A stretch of DNA of 64,000 nucleotides from Prochlorococcus marinus str. MIT 0917 (GCF_027359575.1 NZ_CP114784.1:991819-1055818), one strand, 5' to 3'. Counted from the first letter of the stretch, positions 1-12,622 are shown. Numbers and translations are program-made. The notes: a model not told the origin generated them from the letters alone.

Positions 1-1441
1 ATTCATCTTCTAAATCTGCAGACAGATATATAGGATCGCCTTCCTTAATTAATCTCCCATTTTCCACCTTCCAAAATGGTGTCTCAATAAAACCGTATTC
101 ATTTACTCGTGCGTGAGTTGCTAAAGAATTAATCAAACCGGCATTTGGTCCTTCAGGGGTTTCAATTGGACAAAGTCTTCCATAATGAGATGGATGAATA
201 TCTCTAACTGCGAAACCAGCTCTTTCACGAGTTAAACCACCTGGTCCCAAAGCAGAGATGCGTCTTTTATGAGTCAATTCAGCTAATGGATTGGTTTGAT
301 CCATAAATTGACTTAGTTGACTTGAACCAAAAAATTCTTTTATTGCTGCAACTAAAGGTTTTGGGTTTACCAATTGCGCTGGGGTAAGTGAATCTGTTTC
401 CCCAACGGTCATCCTCTCTTTAATTATCCTTTCAAGTCTATTTAAACCAACTCGAACTTGATTTTGTAAAAGTTCACCGACTGACCTAACTCGTCTATTG
501 CCCAAATGATCAATATCATCCAAAGTTGCACCACCAACATCTAATTCTAAATTGATTAAATAATCTAAAGTAGATAGAACATCTTCGTTTGTAAGTGTCC
601 TTATATTGTCAGGAATAGTTAAGCGTAATTTCTTATTTATTTTATATCTACCAACTCTTCCTAAGTCATAACGTTTTGGATCGAAAAATCTTGTTTGAAG
701 TAGTTGTTGACCTCCACTTACTGAAGGAGGCTCGCCTGGCCTTAACTTTTTATAAAGCTCTAACAAAGCCTGGTCCTCTGAACTTATTCCTTCTTCATTT
801 GCCGCATCAATTGACTTTTGATAAAACTCGGGATGTCGTAATTTATCTATCACATCATTATCTGACAAACCCATTGCCCTCATTAAGACATGAGCATTGA
901 TTTTTCGTGTTTTATCTACACGAACATGCAGCAAATCATTTTTATCAGTTTCAAATTTTAACCATGCTCCGCGATTAGGAATAACGCTTGCATTGTAAGT
1001 TCTTCTACCATTTTTATCTTGCTCATCTTTAAAATAAACTCCTGGACTTCGAACGATTTGATTAACTATTACTCTCTCAGCCCCATTAATTATAAAAGTT
1101 CCACGTTCAGTCATTAAAGGTAGTTCACCTATAAAGACTTCTTGCTCTTTAATCTCTCCAGTTTCTTTATTAACTAAACGACAAGTGACATACATTTGAG
1201 AAGCAAAGGTTGCATCTCTTCTTTTTGCTTCTTCTACATCATGCCTTGGACGCTTAAGCCTATATTCTGCTCCTATGAAATGAAGTTCAAGCTTACCGGT
1301 ATAGTCAGTAATGGGCGAAAAATTGTCTAATTCTTCTATCAAGCCTTTATCCAAAAACCACTTAAAACTTGATCTTTGCACCTCAACCAAATCAGGCAGA
1401 TATGTAGCTGCTTTGGCTACCTGAATCGCGCTTCTGCTCAT
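1..1441 (-). CDS. rpoB: RNA polymerase beta subunit, N-terminal part (cut by window edge)
   Basis: This is the catalytic beta subunit of bacterial RNA polymerase. Only the first 480 residues are inside the window; the gene continues past base 1. The start [16 protein letters not shown] is typical of cyanobacterial RpoB. Recognisable blocks are the N-terminal lobe, the rifampicin cluster ([18 protein letters not shown] and [13 protein letters not shown]) and the [16 protein letters not shown] block near the cut end. The rifampicin-cluster residues visible here match the usual sensitive form. The ATG lies at 1439-1441 and about 255 bases separate it from tatD, so it probably has its own promoter. 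Identification is from sequence; the missing C-terminus is only a window artefact. Confidence 0.97.
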   Translation of the reverse strand, partial: MSRSAIQVAKAATYLPDLVEVQRSSFKWFLDKGLIEELDNFSPITDYTGKLELHFIGAEYRLKRPRHDVEEAKRRDATFASQMYVTCRLVNKETGEIKEQEVFIGELPLMTERGTFIINGAERVIVNQIVRSPGVYFKDEQDKNGRRTYNASVIPNRGAWLKFETDKNDLLHVRVDKTRKINAHVLMRAMGLSDNDVIDKLRHPEFYQKSIDAANEEGISSEDQALLELYKKLRPGEPPSVSGGQQLLQTRFFDPKRYDLGRVGRYKINKKLRLTIPDNIRTLTNEDVLSTLDYLINLELDVGGATLDDIDHLGNRRVRSVGELLQNQVRVGLNRLERIIKERMTVGETDSLTPAQLVNPKPLVAAIKEFFGSSQLSQFMDQTNPLAELTHKRRISALGPGGLTRERAGFAVRDIHPSHYGRLCPIETPEGPNAGLINSLATHARVNEYGFIETPFWKVENGRLIKEGDPIYLSADLEDE

Positions 1442-1696
1442 TCGAGAACCTGCGTTTATATGTAGAGGACGGGGTTAATGTCTTGTCCTATATGTCGAAA
1501 AATGATCTTTACTTAAGAAAAAAACAAAAAACAATCTCCTAAAAGACTGAAATTTGAAATTGAATTTACTTAATCAACGAACAAACTGACTCAAAAGGGT
1601 AGAACCTTAAAGATTAAGCGCAGATAAAACGCCTAGGCAAGACAATAAATAACTCTACACTCAAATCAGTTAATTAACTATGGTAAATGATGATAT
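1442..1696 (-). promoter_or_regulatory. rpoB upstream region
   Basis: This 255-base non-coding stretch lies between tatD and rpoB, which are both read on the minus strand. It contains poly-A/T runs and, on the minus strand about 45 bases before the rpoB ATG, a CATATAGG stretch that could be a -10 element. I see no ORF and no strong hairpin. It probably holds the rpoB promoter and leader; the exact promoter is inference. Confidence 0.4.
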
Positions 1697-2488
1697 TTAA
1701 GGCAACGCAAACAATTCCCTTGCATTTTGAGTTGTTTTTTCAGCAATTTCAGAAAAGTTTTCACCTCTAAGCTCTGAAATTTTATCTACCACATGCTTTA
1801 CGAAAGAAGGTTCATTCCTTTTCCCTCTATGAGGAACGGGTGATAAGAAAGGACTATCGGTTTCTACTAGAAATCTACTTTTAGGAACTTCTTTGGCACA
1901 TTCATGAATATCAATAGCATTCTTGAAAGTTACATTTCCACTGAAGCTTATATAAAAGCCAAGATCAAGGAACTCTCTCATCTCTTTGACATTGCCGCTC
2001 CAGCAATGCATAACACCTTTTGGACAACAATCATCTTCAGAAAGCTTAGAAAAAACTTCTAACATTTCTTTTGCGGCATCTCTACAATGAACGATGATTG
2101 GCAAATTCAATTCAAAAGCCAAGTTTAATTGCGGCATTAAAATTGAAAGCTGCTCATTCAAGTTCTCTGCTTTGAAAAGATCTAGTCCTAATTCACCTAT
2201 TGCAACAACTCTACTGTCATCAAGAGCTGCATTTTTTAAAACACTTAAAGTTTCAGGTCCCCAATGATGTGCATCCAATGGATGTACTCCTACTGAATAT
2301 CTCATCTCCTGAAATTGATCAGCCATTGATTTAATAGCAGGGATTTCAGAGGGTTCTACGCAAGCATGTAATAAAGCTTTAACGCCTTGTGATCTCCACC
2401 TCAATGCAACTTCTTCTCTATCTTCATTAAAGTTAGAAAATACGATGTGGCAATGACTGTCAATTATTGAACTTTTGGAATCGCTCAA
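1697..2488 (-). CDS. tatD: TatD family metal-dependent hydrolase (deoxyribonuclease)
   Basis: This 263-residue protein has the TatD amidohydrolase fold, the usual length for the family. Visible metal-binding and catalytic motifs are DSHCHI near the N-terminus, the GELGLD block, IVHCRDA, MHCWSGN and VETDSPFLSP. TatD proteins act as 3'-5' exonucleases or DNases in the cytoplasm and are linked to DNA repair. It lies 49 bases downstream of rpsT and upstream of rpoB on the same strand. The family call is secure; the physiological substrate is not shown by the sequence. The symbol is used in the broad family sense. Confidence 0.93.
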   Translation of the reverse strand: MSDSKSSIIDSHCHIVFSNFNEDREEVALRWRSQGVKALLHACVEPSEIPAIKSMADQFQEMRYSVGVHPLDAHHWGPETLSVLKNAALDDSRVVAIGELGLDLFKAENLNEQLSILMPQLNLAFELNLPIIVHCRDAAKEMLEVFSKLSEDDCCPKGVMHCWSGNVKEMREFLDLGFYISFSGNVTFKNAIDIHECAKEVPKSRFLVETDSPFLSPVPHRGKRNEPSFVKHVVDKISELRGENFSEIAEKTTQNARELFALP

Positions 2489-2537
2489 GGTGCAAAATTA
2501 AATGTTCTTTCAATATTAAATCTTAGTTTATTTATTC

Positions 2538-2924
<387 letters not shown>

Positions 2925-2951
2925 TCAAATTGAACCAATAGCCAAAAGTTC

Positions 2952-4301
2952 ATGACGCAAATAATTAATAAAGATGAGGTTCAAGAAACCCCTTCAAGAA
3001 AATTGACCATAAAAACAGCTAAAAATCTTGATCAGGCTCAGCTTGAGCTCAACAAAATTACCAATAGAACATCTGGAACCGTTCAAGATAAAGCTATAAA
3101 GGTGGTTGAAGATATTCTTAAAAACGTTAATGAAAGAGGGGATGAGGCGCTTAAAGAATACACTTCTCGCTTTGATGGATTTTTAGCAGAAAGTTTTCAA
3201 GTTCCATCAGATTTAATAATCAAAGCTTGGGAAGAGACTAATAAGGAGTTACAAGATGCACTTTTATTGGCAAAAAAAAGAATTGAAAAATTTCATAGTC
3301 TTCAGGTGCCGAACAATATTAGTTATACGGGACCCCATGGTGAATCACTTGGACGAAGATGGAGCCCTGTTGAAAAAGCGGGAATATATGTTCCTGGAGG
3401 AAGAGCCGCCTATCCAAGCACAGTTTTAATGAATGCTATTCCTGCTTATGTTGCAGGAGTCAAACAAACCATCATGGTGTCTCCCGCAAACTCTAAAGGA
3501 GAATTAAACCAAACAGTATTAGCTGCAGCACACATTACAGGGATCAATAAGGTTTTTCGTATTGGAGGGGCACAAGCCATTGGCGCGCTTGCTAGTGGAA
3601 CAGAATCAATTCCAAAAGTAGATGTAATTACTGGGCCAGGAAATATTTATGTAACTTTGGCAAAGAAAAAAGTTTATGGAAAGGTAGGTATTGATTCTTT
3701 GGCTGGTCCAAGTGAGATCCTAATAATCGCTGATCAATCAGCAAAACTGGAACATGTTGCATCAGATATGTTAGCTCAATCGGAACATGATCCTTTAGCT
3801 TCGGCAATACTAATCACTACTAATAAAAAATTAACGGAAAAATTACCAGCAGAAATTGAACGTCAATTAATTAATCATCCAAGATTGGAAATATGCCAAG
3901 AATCTATTTCCAGCTGGGGTTTAATAGTACTTTGTGATGATTTAGAAACTTGTGCAAAACTAAGTGATACTTTTGCCCCAGAACATCTTGAATTACTTGT
4001 GGAGAATCCAAAAGAATTATCAAAAATCATCAAGAATGCTGGAGCAATATTTATGGGACCATGGAGCCCAGAGGCTATAGGAGATTATCTTGGGGGGCCT
4101 AATCACACTCTTCCCACTTCAGGGACTGCAAGATTTGCTGGCGCTCTTGGGGTTGAAACTTTTATGAAAAATACTTCACTTATAGATTTTTCAAAAGCAG
4201 CCTTCAATGAGAATAAAAATGCAGTTGTACATTTAGCCAACAGCGAGGGATTGCATAGTCACGCAGAATCAATACGAATTAGAGACTCTAAATCTTGTTA
4301 A
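2952..4301 (+). CDS. hisD: Histidinol dehydrogenase
   Basis: This enzyme catalyses the last two oxidations of histidine biosynthesis, L-histidinol to L-histidine, using NAD and a zinc ion. The 449 residues include GGRAAYPST, the [12 protein letters not shown] nucleotide-binding block, AGPSEILI, the zinc-ligand region AQSEHDP and the catalytic FAPEHLEL Glu-His pair, followed by the GPNHTLPT C-terminal block. The ATG at 2952 begins a slightly extended N-terminus. Its 3' end overlaps the convergent rpiA by 14 bases. No other his gene is adjacent. Confidence 0.97.
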   Translation: MTQIINKDEVQETPSRKLTIKTAKNLDQAQLELNKITNRTSGTVQDKAIKVVEDILKNVNERGDEALKEYTSRFDGFLAESFQVPSDLIIKAWEETNKELQDALLLAKKRIEKFHSLQVPNNISYTGPHGESLGRRWSPVEKAGIYVPGGRAAYPSTVLMNAIPAYVAGVKQTIMVSPANSKGELNQTVLAAAHITGINKVFRIGGAQAIGALASGTESIPKVDVITGPGNIYVTLAKKKVYGKVGIDSLAGPSEILIIADQSAKLEHVASDMLAQSEHDPLASAILITTNKKLTEKLPAEIERQLINHPRLEICQESISSWGLIVLCDDLETCAKLSDTFAPEHLELLVENPKELSKIIKNAGAIFMGPWSPEAIGDYLGGPNHTLPTSGTARFAGALGVETFMKNTSLIDFSKAAFNENKNAVVHLANSEGLHSHAESIRIRDSKSC

Positions 4302-4998
4302 GTGATTCAACACCCACTACGTCATTTTCCACTTTTCCAACTAATACTTCATCTGTCAGATTTACAAAAAGTCCATTTTCAAGGACGCCGGGAATATTGT
4401 TAATTTGACTTTCCAATAGTTCAGGTTGGTCAATGCCGTTACTGAAAGTTAAATCAAGTATCAAGTTTCCTTGGTCAGTAACTATAGGTCCAGCTTTTTT
4501 CTGAGCCATCCTTAGATCACCTTCTCCTCCTAGATTTATTAATGTTTTTCGTACTTGTTTCCATGCAGAGGGAAGAACCTCAACTGGTAATTTGAACTCA
4601 AGGTTCAATTTTTGGACAATCTTTGTTGAATCAACTACAACTATAAATTTTTTAGCCAAAGCAGCAACAAGTTTTTCCTGAACATGACAGGCTCCGCCCC
4701 CTTTAATTAGTTGAAATTTGGGATCAACTTCATCCGCGCCATCAATTGCAAGGTCAATTTCTGAGACTGAGGAAAGAGATTTAAGAGGTATGCCCAATTC
4801 GGAAGCAAGAACCTCACCTTGAAAAGATGTAGTCACTCCAACAATATCTTTAATTTCTCCTGATTTTATTTTCAACGCAAGTGCTTCAATCATTAAAGCT
4901 GCTGTAGAACCAGAGCCAAGACCAAGGATCATCCCGTTTTGAATTTGATCTACAGCAGCTTGAGCAACTGCTTGTTTCATCTGATTTTGGAGATCCAT
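4288..4998 (-). CDS. rpiA: Ribose-5-phosphate isomerase A
   Basis: This enzyme interconverts ribose-5-phosphate and ribulose-5-phosphate in the pentose phosphate pathway and Calvin cycle. The 236 residues carry [17 protein letters not shown] and the KGGGACHV phosphate and catalytic loops typical of RpiA. The length is normal for the family. It overlaps the 3' end of hisD by 14 bases in a convergent arrangement and lies 35 bases downstream of the HtrA gene on the same strand. Confidence 0.96.
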   Translation of the reverse strand: MDLQNQMKQAVAQAAVDQIQNGMILGLGSGSTAALMIEALALKIKSGEIKDIVGVTTSFQGEVLASELGIPLKSLSSVSEIDLAIDGADEVDPKFQLIKGGGACHVQEKLVAALAKKFIVVVDSTKIVQKLNLEFKLPVEVLPSAWKQVRKTLINLGGEGDLRMAQKKAGPIVTDQGNLILDLTFSNGIDQPELLESQINNIPGVLENGLFVNLTDEVLVGKVENDVVGVESLNKI

Positions 4999-5033
4999 TT
5001 AGTCGTACCTTTTGAAAGACAGTAGCAAGATTA

Positions 5034-6260
<1,227 letters not shown>

Positions 6261-6327
6261 TTATCTAGTAATATTTAGTTGCCTGACGGTACCTCTTTAA
6301 ATAGGGGCGGGTCAAAACTTAAACCGC

Positions 6328-6344
6328 TCGGGCTTCCTGCCCGA
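6328..6344 (+). repeat. GC-rich hairpin in the rimP 5' region
   Basis: TCGGGC (6328-6333) and GCCCGA (6339-6344) form a 6-bp stem around a TTCCT loop, about 15 bases before the likely rimP start. It stands out in AT-rich surroundings. It could be an mRNA leader structure, or part of an N-terminal extension of rimP if the upstream TTG is used. Confidence 0.5.
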
Positions 6345-6359
6345 CTTCGACACTGCCTT

Positions 6360-6830
6360 TTGTCTAATCAAACCGTTTCAGAATTGAAGGTTCTTGCAGC
6401 AAAGTCAGCAACTAATTATGGCTTTGATGTAATTGATTTTAAGATGTTCACTCATCTAAACCCCTTATCAATTCAGGTAAATATCCGACACAAAAATCCT
6501 GACAAGAAAGTCACTATTGATGACTGTTCTATTCTTAGTCAATACATTGATGAAGCTATTCAAGATTCTTCAATACTTGATCAACCTTTCAATCTTCAAA
6601 TCAGCAGTGAGGGAATTGGTGATTTCTTAACGGATGAACAAGATTTTCAAATTTTCAAAGGTTTTCCAATTGAAGTTACTTATCAGGATTTAAAAAAAAT
6701 TGAACAACAAACAAATGGTTTGCTTCTAAAAAGGACTCATGATGAACTACAAATAAATCAAAAGGGGAAAACTCAACGAATCCCAGTCGAGGATGTGATT
6801 CAAGTCCGACTCACAACACCCTCTGGTTAA
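6360..6830 (+). CDS. rimP: Ribosome maturation factor RimP
   Basis: RimP helps assemble the 30S subunit. The conserved protein runs from SNQTVSELKVLAAKSATNYG to the end, 156 residues if the TTG at 6360 is used. A longer TTG start at 6279 is open, but its extra 27 residues cross a GC-rich hairpin (6328-6344) and do not look like RimP. Recognisable parts are the N-terminal alpha/beta domain, the ISSEGIGDFL motif (family form SSPGLDR-like) and the C-terminal SH3-like barrel. It begins the rimP-nusA-ylxR-infB cluster, an arrangement widely conserved in bacteria. The start is uncertain. Confidence 0.88.
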   Translation: MSNQTVSELKVLAAKSATNYGFDVIDFKMFTHLNPLSIQVNIRHKNPDKKVTIDDCSILSQYIDEAIQDSSILDQPFNLQISSEGIGDFLTDEQDFQIFKGFPIEVTYQDLKKIEQQTNGLLLKRTHDELQINQKGKTQRIPVEDVIQVRLTTPSG

Positions 6831-6886
6831 AACCTAGATATCAATCTATCTAACCCAATCATTCTCATCTCTATATCCCATCATCG

Positions 6887-8413
6887 ATGGCTCTTGTTCT
6901 ACTCCCCGGCTTAAATAACTTAATTGAAGACATTAGTGAGGAAAAAAAGCTTCCATCACAAGTCGTAGAAGCTGCTTTGCGAGAAGCACTTTTAAAAGGT
7001 TATGAACGATATCGAAGAACGCTTTATTTAGGTATTAGCGAAGATCCTTTTGAAGAAGATTACTTTAGCAATTTTGATGTTGGTTTAGATCTAGAAGAGG
7101 AAGGTTACAGAGTTTTAGCTAGTAAGATAATAGTGGAAGAAGTTGAGAGTGATGACCATCAAATAGCAATAGCTGAAGTTATGCAAGTTGCTGATGACGC
7201 TCAAGTTGGAGATACCGTTGTTCTAGATGTGACTCCAGAGAAAGAAGATTTTGGAAGAATGGCTGCAGCTACAACCAAGCAAGTTTTAGCCCAAAAATTG
7301 AGAGATCAGCAAAGAAGAATGATTCAAGAGGAATTTGCTGACCTAGAAGATCCAGTGCTAACTGCCAGAGTCATTAGATTTGAAAGGCAGTCAGTAATAA
7401 TGGCAGTAAGCTCTGGTTTAGGCAGACCAGAAGTAGAAGCAGAGCTTCCAAGACGAGATCAATTGCCAAATGATAATTATCGAGCAAATGCAACATTTAA
7501 AGTATTTCTCAAAGAAGTTAGTGAAATCCCTAGGCGAGGGCCTCAGCTTTTTGTGAGCAGGTCAAACGCTGGTCTGGTTGTATATTTATTTGAAAATGAA
7601 GTTCCTGAAATTCAAGAAGGTTCAGTTCGAATTGTTGCTGTTGCTCGTGAAGCAAATCCACCTTCAAGGGCAGTAGGTCCCAGAACAAAAGTAGCTGTTG
7701 ACAGTATTGAAAGAGAGGTTGACCCTGTTGGAGCATGTATTGGTGCTAGAGGTGCCCGAATTCAACAAGTAGTTAATGAACTTCGTGGAGAAAAAATAGA
7801 TGTAATTCGCTGGTCTTCTGACCCTGTTCAATACATCTGCAATTCATTAAGTCCTGCAAGAGTTGAAGTGGTCAGACTTGTGGATCCAGAAGGTCAGCAT
7901 GCCCATGTCCTAGTTCCTCCAGATCAACTTAGCCTCGCAATAGGTAGAGAAGGGCAAAATGTAAGACTTGCTGCAAGGCTTACAGGATGGAAAATAGATA
8001 TCAAAAATTCACAAGAATATGATCAAGCTACTGAAGATTCTGAGGTTGCAGAATTAATTTCTCAAAGGGAGGAAGAAGAATCTTTACAGAGAGAAGCTGA
8101 GCAGAGATTAGAGGCTGAGCAGGCAGCCAGAGCTGAAGAAGATGCACGATTAAGAGAGCTTTACCCCTTGCCAGAGGATGAAGAAGACTTTCAAGATGAG
8201 CAATTGTCAGATATCGATAATGATGATGAAGCAGAAGCAGAAGCAGAAGCAGAAGCTGAATCTGAATCTGAATCTGAATCTTCTGAAACTGATTCAAATA
8301 TCGATATAGATGGTACAAACACTGAAACTGAAGAGACTGATATTGAAGAAACAATCGAAGCGGCGGTTACTGGAGAAGATAAAATAATGACAAAAGAGGA
8401 AGGAACCCGGTGA
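6887..8413 (+). CDS. nusA: Transcription termination/antitermination factor NusA
   Basis: NusA binds RNA polymerase and nascent RNA to control pausing, termination and antitermination. The 508 residues contain the N-terminal polymerase-binding domain, an S1 domain (about residues 130-200), and two KH domains (blocks VDPVGACIGARG and LSLAIGREGQNVRLAARLTG). The tail is very acidic and repetitive, with an EA/ES run encoded by a hexanucleotide repeat at 8228-8281. Translation begins at ATG 6887, 56 bases after rimP. Its stop overlaps the GTG start of ylxR (GTGA), which implies translational coupling. Confidence 0.96.
   Translation: MALVLLPGLNNLIEDISEEKKLPSQVVEAALREALLKGYERYRRTLYLGISEDPFEEDYFSNFDVGLDLEEEGYRVLASKIIVEEVESDDHQIAIAEVMQVADDAQVGDTVVLDVTPEKEDFGRMAAATTKQVLAQKLRDQQRRMIQEEFADLEDPVLTARVIRFERQSVIMAVSSGLGRPEVEAELPRRDQLPNDNYRANATFKVFLKEVSEIPRRGPQLFVSRSNAGLVVYLFENEVPEIQEGSVRIVAVAREANPPSRAVGPRTKVAVDSIEREVDPVGACIGARGARIQQVVNELRGEKIDVIRWSSDPVQYICNSLSPARVEVVRLVDPEGQHAHVLVPPDQLSLAIGREGQNVRLAARLTGWKIDIKNSQEYDQATEDSEVAELISQREEEESLQREAEQRLEAEQAARAEEDARLRELYPLPEDEEDFQDEQLSDIDNDDEAEAEAEAEAESESESESSETDSNIDIDGTNTETEETDIEETIEAAVTGEDKIMTKEEGTR
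8228..8281 (+). repeat. Hexanucleotide tandem repeat inside nusA
   Basis: Five units of GAAGC(A/T) are followed directly by four units of GAATCT, coding for (EA)5(ES)4 in the acidic C-terminal tail of NusA. All units are multiples of three, so slippage would change tail length without breaking the frame. Confidence 0.9.
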
Positions 8414-8685
8414 GTCAAAGTCCCATCCTGCGTAGGTGTGTAGCTTGCAAAAAAGTTCTTGATCGCAAGTATTTTTTAAAAGTTACTAGAGATTTTCAGA
8501 ATGGAGTAGTCCTATCAGGCGGGATGGGAAGATCAGCCTATCTCTGTCCAGCTGAGTCATGTTTTGAAGAAGCTTTGAAGCGTAAAAGATTACAAAAAGC
8601 TTTGCGATGTGCTATTGACTCAAGCATTTTCAATATGCTCCAAAAACAACTTAATACCTGCATTGAGTCAGATACTGAGGCATGA
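8410..8685 (+). CDS. ylxR: YlxR family (DUF448) RNA-binding protein
   Basis: This 91-residue protein has the DUF448/YlxR fold, seen in RRCVACKKVLDRKYFLKVTR and GRSAYLCPAESCFEEALKRKRL. YlxR proteins are encoded between nusA and infB in many bacteria and are thought to bind RNA or nucleoid DNA. The start is a GTG whose GTGA overlaps the nusA stop. The gene order supports the call. Confidence 0.9.
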   Translation: MSQSPILRRCVACKKVLDRKYFLKVTRDFQNGVVLSGGMGRSAYLCPAESCFEEALKRKRLQKALRCAIDSSIFNMLQKQLNTCIESDTEA

Positions 8686-8745
8686 TGTTCATTGAGAGAA
8701 CTCAGTAAACTCAAAAACCAAATCTAAAGTTCAATCACAACATTA

Positions 8746-11700
8746 ATGACCAGCAGCGGCAAAATCAGAATTTATGAATTGTCCAAGGATTTAAGCCTTG
8801 ACAATAAAGATGTGCTAGACGCAGCTCGAAAACTTGCCATACCAGCAAAAAGCCACAGCAGCTCCATAAGCAGTCTTGAAGCAAATAAAATCAAAGATTT
8901 TCTAAAAAAAAGCAATAATATAAAAACGACAAGCAAACCCGGCAAGAAATTAGATAAACAAATCCTTTCCGTTAAAAAAAGTCCCGTCAAAACTCAAAAA
9001 GATCAGAAGCCTGAACTGAAGCAAAACAACCCAAATCAATCAGAGATTTCAAAAGCAAAGTTAAATATCCCTTTAAAACCAAATCAAACTTTGGTTAAAG
9101 ATCAAGTATCTTCTCAAGCTAACAATCGTAATACTTTAAAAAGTAGATTTCCTACACCACAAAAAATAAATGCACCCTCTAAACCAAACAAACCATTACC
9201 TCCAAAACCAAGAGAGGAAGTAAAAAAAATTATTTCTAAGCCCTTAAATCAAACAGAGAGTGAGATTACACGTTTAGAACAAAAAAAAGATGCCAAATTC
9301 ATCAATCAATCCAAAATTTCTGAATCAGCTAAAAAGCCAATTGTTCAACCACAACAAACTAATCGTCAAGAACCAAAGAGGCCATTAGCACCACCAAGCA
9401 GACCAAAAATAAATATTCAAGATAAAAAACAACTACAACCCAACAACCAAAAGCCAAAAACAAAAATCAATCAAGGTGATATTTCTCCACAGAAAGTTAG
9501 TCCAGCAAATATCCAAAGAATCAAAAGTCAAACCAAGCAGAATTCACCATCGAGAAGCCCACAGCCTCCAACCAAAGGAAATACTCTTGAACTTGTAGGT
9601 GCCCCAATACGAAGAGAGAAACCTACAAATAAACCTCAGACTAACGAAGCAAGAAATAAACCAGTAATTCCATCCAGGCCTGGAGCTCCAAAACCGCCAG
9701 TCTCTGCAAATCGTCAAGGCTTATCAAATCGACCTGGTCCTAATAACAGAATGGGAGGACCAAATCGTCTTGGTTCGCCAAATCGCCAAGGTACCAATCG
9801 AGGTGGAGTATCTAATCGACCTACCCAAGGACAAAATCGTCCAGGGTCCAATAATCGACCTGGAGCACCAGTTCGTGCTGGATCTCCAAATCGAGGGGGG
9901 ATGCAAAATAGGCCTGGATTTCCTAGCAGGTCCCTTAGCGGGCCAAACCGTTCTAATAATCGTCCAGGGGTTCCTTCTGGCATGAGAAAACCAGTTGCAC
10001 CTAGTGAATTGATGCAACTGCAAAAGCCGCAAGCCAGACCTAATGCTCCACAAAGAAAAACTGATTCCTCAACTAGCCCTAGACAGAAAAGAGATAACTC
10101 AAATGGAGCAAGGCCCCCAGTAAGCAGGCCAACTCCAGCAGCCCCTAAAAAGCCAGCTCATAGGCCTGGAGGTACTGCCGCAGCCCCAAGAAGGACAGGT
10201 AGGCCTGACTGGGATGACAGTGCAAAGCTTGATGCTTTAAGAAATAAATCTCCTCAAAAACAGCGTCAAAAGGTTCACATTATTGGAGAAAATGATGATG
10301 CACTAACTGCAGAAAGAGGTGGATTCGCAGGAGAACAACAAGCAGTTGTTCTCTCAGCAAGCTTGGCTCGACCATCAAAGCCTAAATCTGGCAAAAGAAA
10401 CAATGGGAAGCCTTTAACTGCGCTGAAAAAACGTAAAAAAGAAACAACTCGCCAAAGGCAACGAAGACGTGCAATGGAATTAAGAGCGGCTAGAGAAGCA
10501 AAACTTGTAAGACCTGAAATGATTGTTGTTCCAGAAGACAATCTCACAGTTCAAGAGCTTGCTGACATGTTGAGTGTTGAAAGTTCCGAAATCATTAAAT
10601 CTTTATTTTTCAAAGGAATTACTGCAACTGTTACTCAATCATTAGATCTAACGACAATCGAAACAGTAGCTGAAGAGTTCGGCGTACCTGTTCTTCAAGA
10701 TGATGTTGAAGAAGCAGCGAAGAAGACAGTTGAAATGATTGAGGAGGGAGATTTAAAACATTTAATTAGAAGACCTCCAGTCGTTACTGTGATGGGGCAC
10801 GTTGACCATGGAAAAACATCTTTACTGGACGCTATTAGGAAAGCAAGGGTTGCAGCAGGAGAAGCTGGAGGAATCACTCAACACATTGGTGCTTATCAAA
10901 TTGAGACTGAACATGATGGATCAACGAAGAAACTAACTTTTCTTGACACCCCTGGGCATGAAGCTTTTACTGCGATGAGAGCGAGAGGAACCAGGGTTAC
11001 AGATGTAGCCATCTTAGTTGTAGCTGCTGATGATGGAGTTAGGCCTCAAACCCTTGAAGCTATTAGCCATGCAAGAGCAGCAAAAGTCCCCATTGTCGTA
11101 GCAATCAACAAAATTGACAAAGAAGGATCTTCTCCAGACCGCGTAAAACAAGAGTTATCAGAGCAGGATTTACTGTCAGAGGAGTGGGGAGGAGATGTAG
11201 TGATAGTTCCCGTTAGTGCCATTAAAGGCGAAAACATCGACAAACTTTTAGAGATGGTTTTGCTTGTAACTGAGGTAGAGGATTTACAAGCAAACCCAGA
11301 CAGATTGGCCAAAGGTACAGTTATTGAAGCCCACTTAGACAAAGCCAAAGGACCTGTTGCAACTTTACTAGTACAAAACGGTACCCTTAAATCAGGAGAT
11401 GTAGTCGCAGCTGGTCCAGTGCTTGGAAAAGTGAGAGCGATGGTAGATGAAAATGGATCTAGAATTAAAAAGGCAGGTCCATCTTGTCCAGTAGAAGCTC
11501 TTGGATTCAGTGAAGTGCCAACAGCTGGCGATGAGTTCGAAGTTTATCCAGATGAGAAAGCAGCAAGAGCCGTAGTTGGAGAAAGAGCAACAGATGCTAG
11601 GGCAGCAAGGCTTGCACAGCAAATGGCTTCCAGACGAGTATCACTTTCTTCTATGTCTGGCCAGGCAAGTGAGGGTGAACTTAAAGAATTAAATATCATT

Positions 11701-12297
11701 CTTAAAGCTGATGTTCAAGGAAGCTTAGAAGCAATTCTTGGTTCTTTAGAACAGCTTCCTAAAGATGAAGTCCAAGTAAGAGTTTTGCTATCAGCTCCAG
11801 GTGAAATTACTGAGACCGATGTTGACTTAGCAGCAGCATCTGGTGCAGTTATAGTTGGATTTAATACTTCAATGGCTTCGGGTGCCAAACGAGCAGCTGA
11901 TGCGAATGGTGTTGACGTAAGAGATTACGAGGTTATTTACAAGCTTTTAGAAGATATCCAATTAGCCATGGAGGGTCTTCTAGAGCCAGAAATGATAGAA
12001 GAAGCTCTAGGGGTTGCTGAGGTTAGAGCAATTTTCTCAATTGGGAAAAGTGCCGTTGCAGGCTGTTATGTAACAAATGGAAAAATACAACGGAATTGCC
12101 GAGCAAGAGTCAAACGAGGAAAGCAAATTGTTTTTGAAGGCGATCTAGATTCACTGAAAAGGAACAAAGATGATGTAAAAGATGTAGCAACAGGTTTCGA
12201 GTGCGGAATAGGATGCGATCGCTTTGCAAACTGGGAAGAGGGGGATCAAATAGAAGCCTTTAAACTTGTAACTCAAAGAAGAAAATTAACGAATTAA
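8746..12297 (+). CDS. infB: Translation initiation factor IF-2
   Basis: IF-2 is the GTPase that brings initiator tRNA to the ribosome. The protein is long, 1183 residues. The first roughly 500 residues are a Lys/Gln/Pro-rich and then Arg/Gly/Pro/Asn-rich disordered region with irregular NRPG-like repeats (DNA about 9700-9990). A classical IF2_N motif follows ([21 protein letters not shown]). The G domain has [19 protein letters not shown] and NKID, and domains II to IV run to the end. It lies 60 bases after ylxR in the rimP-nusA-ylxR cluster. Several long antisense frames over the repeat region are artefacts of base composition. Confidence 0.97.
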   Translation: MTSSGKIRIYELSKDLSLDNKDVLDAARKLAIPAKSHSSSISSLEANKIKDFLKKSNNIKTTSKPGKKLDKQILSVKKSPVKTQKDQKPELKQNNPNQSEISKAKLNIPLKPNQTLVKDQVSSQANNRNTLKSRFPTPQKINAPSKPNKPLPPKPREEVKKIISKPLNQTESEITRLEQKKDAKFINQSKISESAKKPIVQPQQTNRQEPKRPLAPPSRPKINIQDKKQLQPNNQKPKTKINQGDISPQKVSPANIQRIKSQTKQNSPSRSPQPPTKGNTLELVGAPIRREKPTNKPQTNEARNKPVIPSRPGAPKPPVSANRQGLSNRPGPNNRMGGPNRLGSPNRQGTNRGGVSNRPTQGQNRPGSNNRPGAPVRAGSPNRGGMQNRPGFPSRSLSGPNRSNNRPGVPSGMRKPVAPSELMQLQKPQARPNAPQRKTDSSTSPRQKRDNSNGARPPVSRPTPAAPKKPAHRPGGTAAAPRRTGRPDWDDSAKLDALRNKSPQKQRQKVHIIGENDDALTAERGGFAGEQQAVVLSASLARPSKPKSGKRNNGKPLTALKKRKKETTRQRQRRRAMELRAAREAKLVRPEMIVVPEDNLTVQELADMLSVESSEIIKSLFFKGITATVTQSLDLTTIETVAEEFGVPVLQDDVEEAAKKTVEMIEEGDLKHLIRRPPVVTVMGHVDHGKTSLLDAIRKARVAAGEAGGITQHIGAYQIETEHDGSTKKLTFLDTPGHEAFTAMRARGTRVTDVAILVVAADDGVRPQTLEAISHARAAKVPIVVAINKIDKEGSSPDRVKQELSEQDLLSEEWGGDVVIVPVSAIKGENIDKLLEMVLLVTEVEDLQANPDRLAKGTVIEAHLDKAKGPVATLLVQNGTLKSGDVVAAGPVLGKVRAMVDENGSRIKKAGPSCPVEALGFSEVPTAGDEFEVYPDEKAARAVVGERATDARAARLAQQMASRRVSLSSMSGQASEGELKELNIILKADVQGSLEAILGSLEQLPKDEVQVRVLLSAPGEITETDVDLAAASGAVIVGFNTSMASGAKRAADANGVDVRDYEVIYKLLEDIQLAMEGLLEPEMIEEALGVAEVRAIFSIGKSAVAGCYVTNGKIQRNCRARVKRGKQIVFEGDLDSLKRNKDDVKDVATGFECGIGCDRFANWEEGDQIEAFKLVTQRRKLTN

Positions 12298-12355
12298 ATT
12301 AGTTATTTATTTCGGCTCTAGATCTGAATAAATATAATGAGTTAAAAGGAAAAGC

Positions 12356-12622
12356 CTAATCATTTTTTTGTTTATTCCTATCTTTATATAATAAAAAACC
12401 AAGAATTAATAATGCTGAACTTTGGATTACAAGATCATTAATAGAGACAGTATCTCCTGCGATTATATTAGTAATCATAATAAAAAAACCAACAGAAGCC
12501 GAACCGAAAAGCGCTATCCAAACAGCTCTTCTTAATCCCCGATAAGGATTTTTTGACTCCTTCAAAAGTCTTGCTCTTAAATTGGGATCTAAATTGGATC
12601 CTGGCTTATTAGGCTTATTCAA
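12356..12622 (-). CDS. DUF3493 membrane protein (LPA1/Rep27-like family)
   Basis: The conserved core is LDPNLRARLLKESKNPYRGLRRAVWIALFG followed by two hydrophobic segments, which matches DUF3493. Plant relatives, LPA1/Rep27, take part in photosystem II assembly or repair. I start it at a TTG at 12620-12622 (88 residues). The longer frame reaching 12718 reads antisense through the tRNA-Thr gene and gives the well-known false peptide NHRPTGYESVALPLSYTG, so its N-terminus is not real. The true start could also be a non-ATG codon slightly upstream. Function is inferred from the family only. Confidence 0.7.
   Translation of the reverse strand: MNKPNKPGSNLDPNLRARLLKESKNPYRGLRRAVWIALFGSASVGFFIMITNIIAGDTVSINDLVIQSSALLILGFLLYKDRNKQKND

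Noticed and set aside
676-900. Plus-strand frame inside rpoB
   Set aside because: It is a shadow of the rpoB coding sequence on the other strand.
8228-8281. CRISPR-like or other repeat array
   Set aside because: The units are in-frame hexanucleotides inside nusA with no spacers.
8028-8418. Antisense frames rich in Leu/Gln or Ser opposite the nusA tail
   Set aside because: They mirror the hexanucleotide repeat and acidic codons of nusA and resemble no protein.
9714-10053. Long antisense frames over the infB repeat region
   Set aside because: They arise from the low-complexity Arg/Gly/Pro/Asn codons of infB, have biased composition and no start signals.
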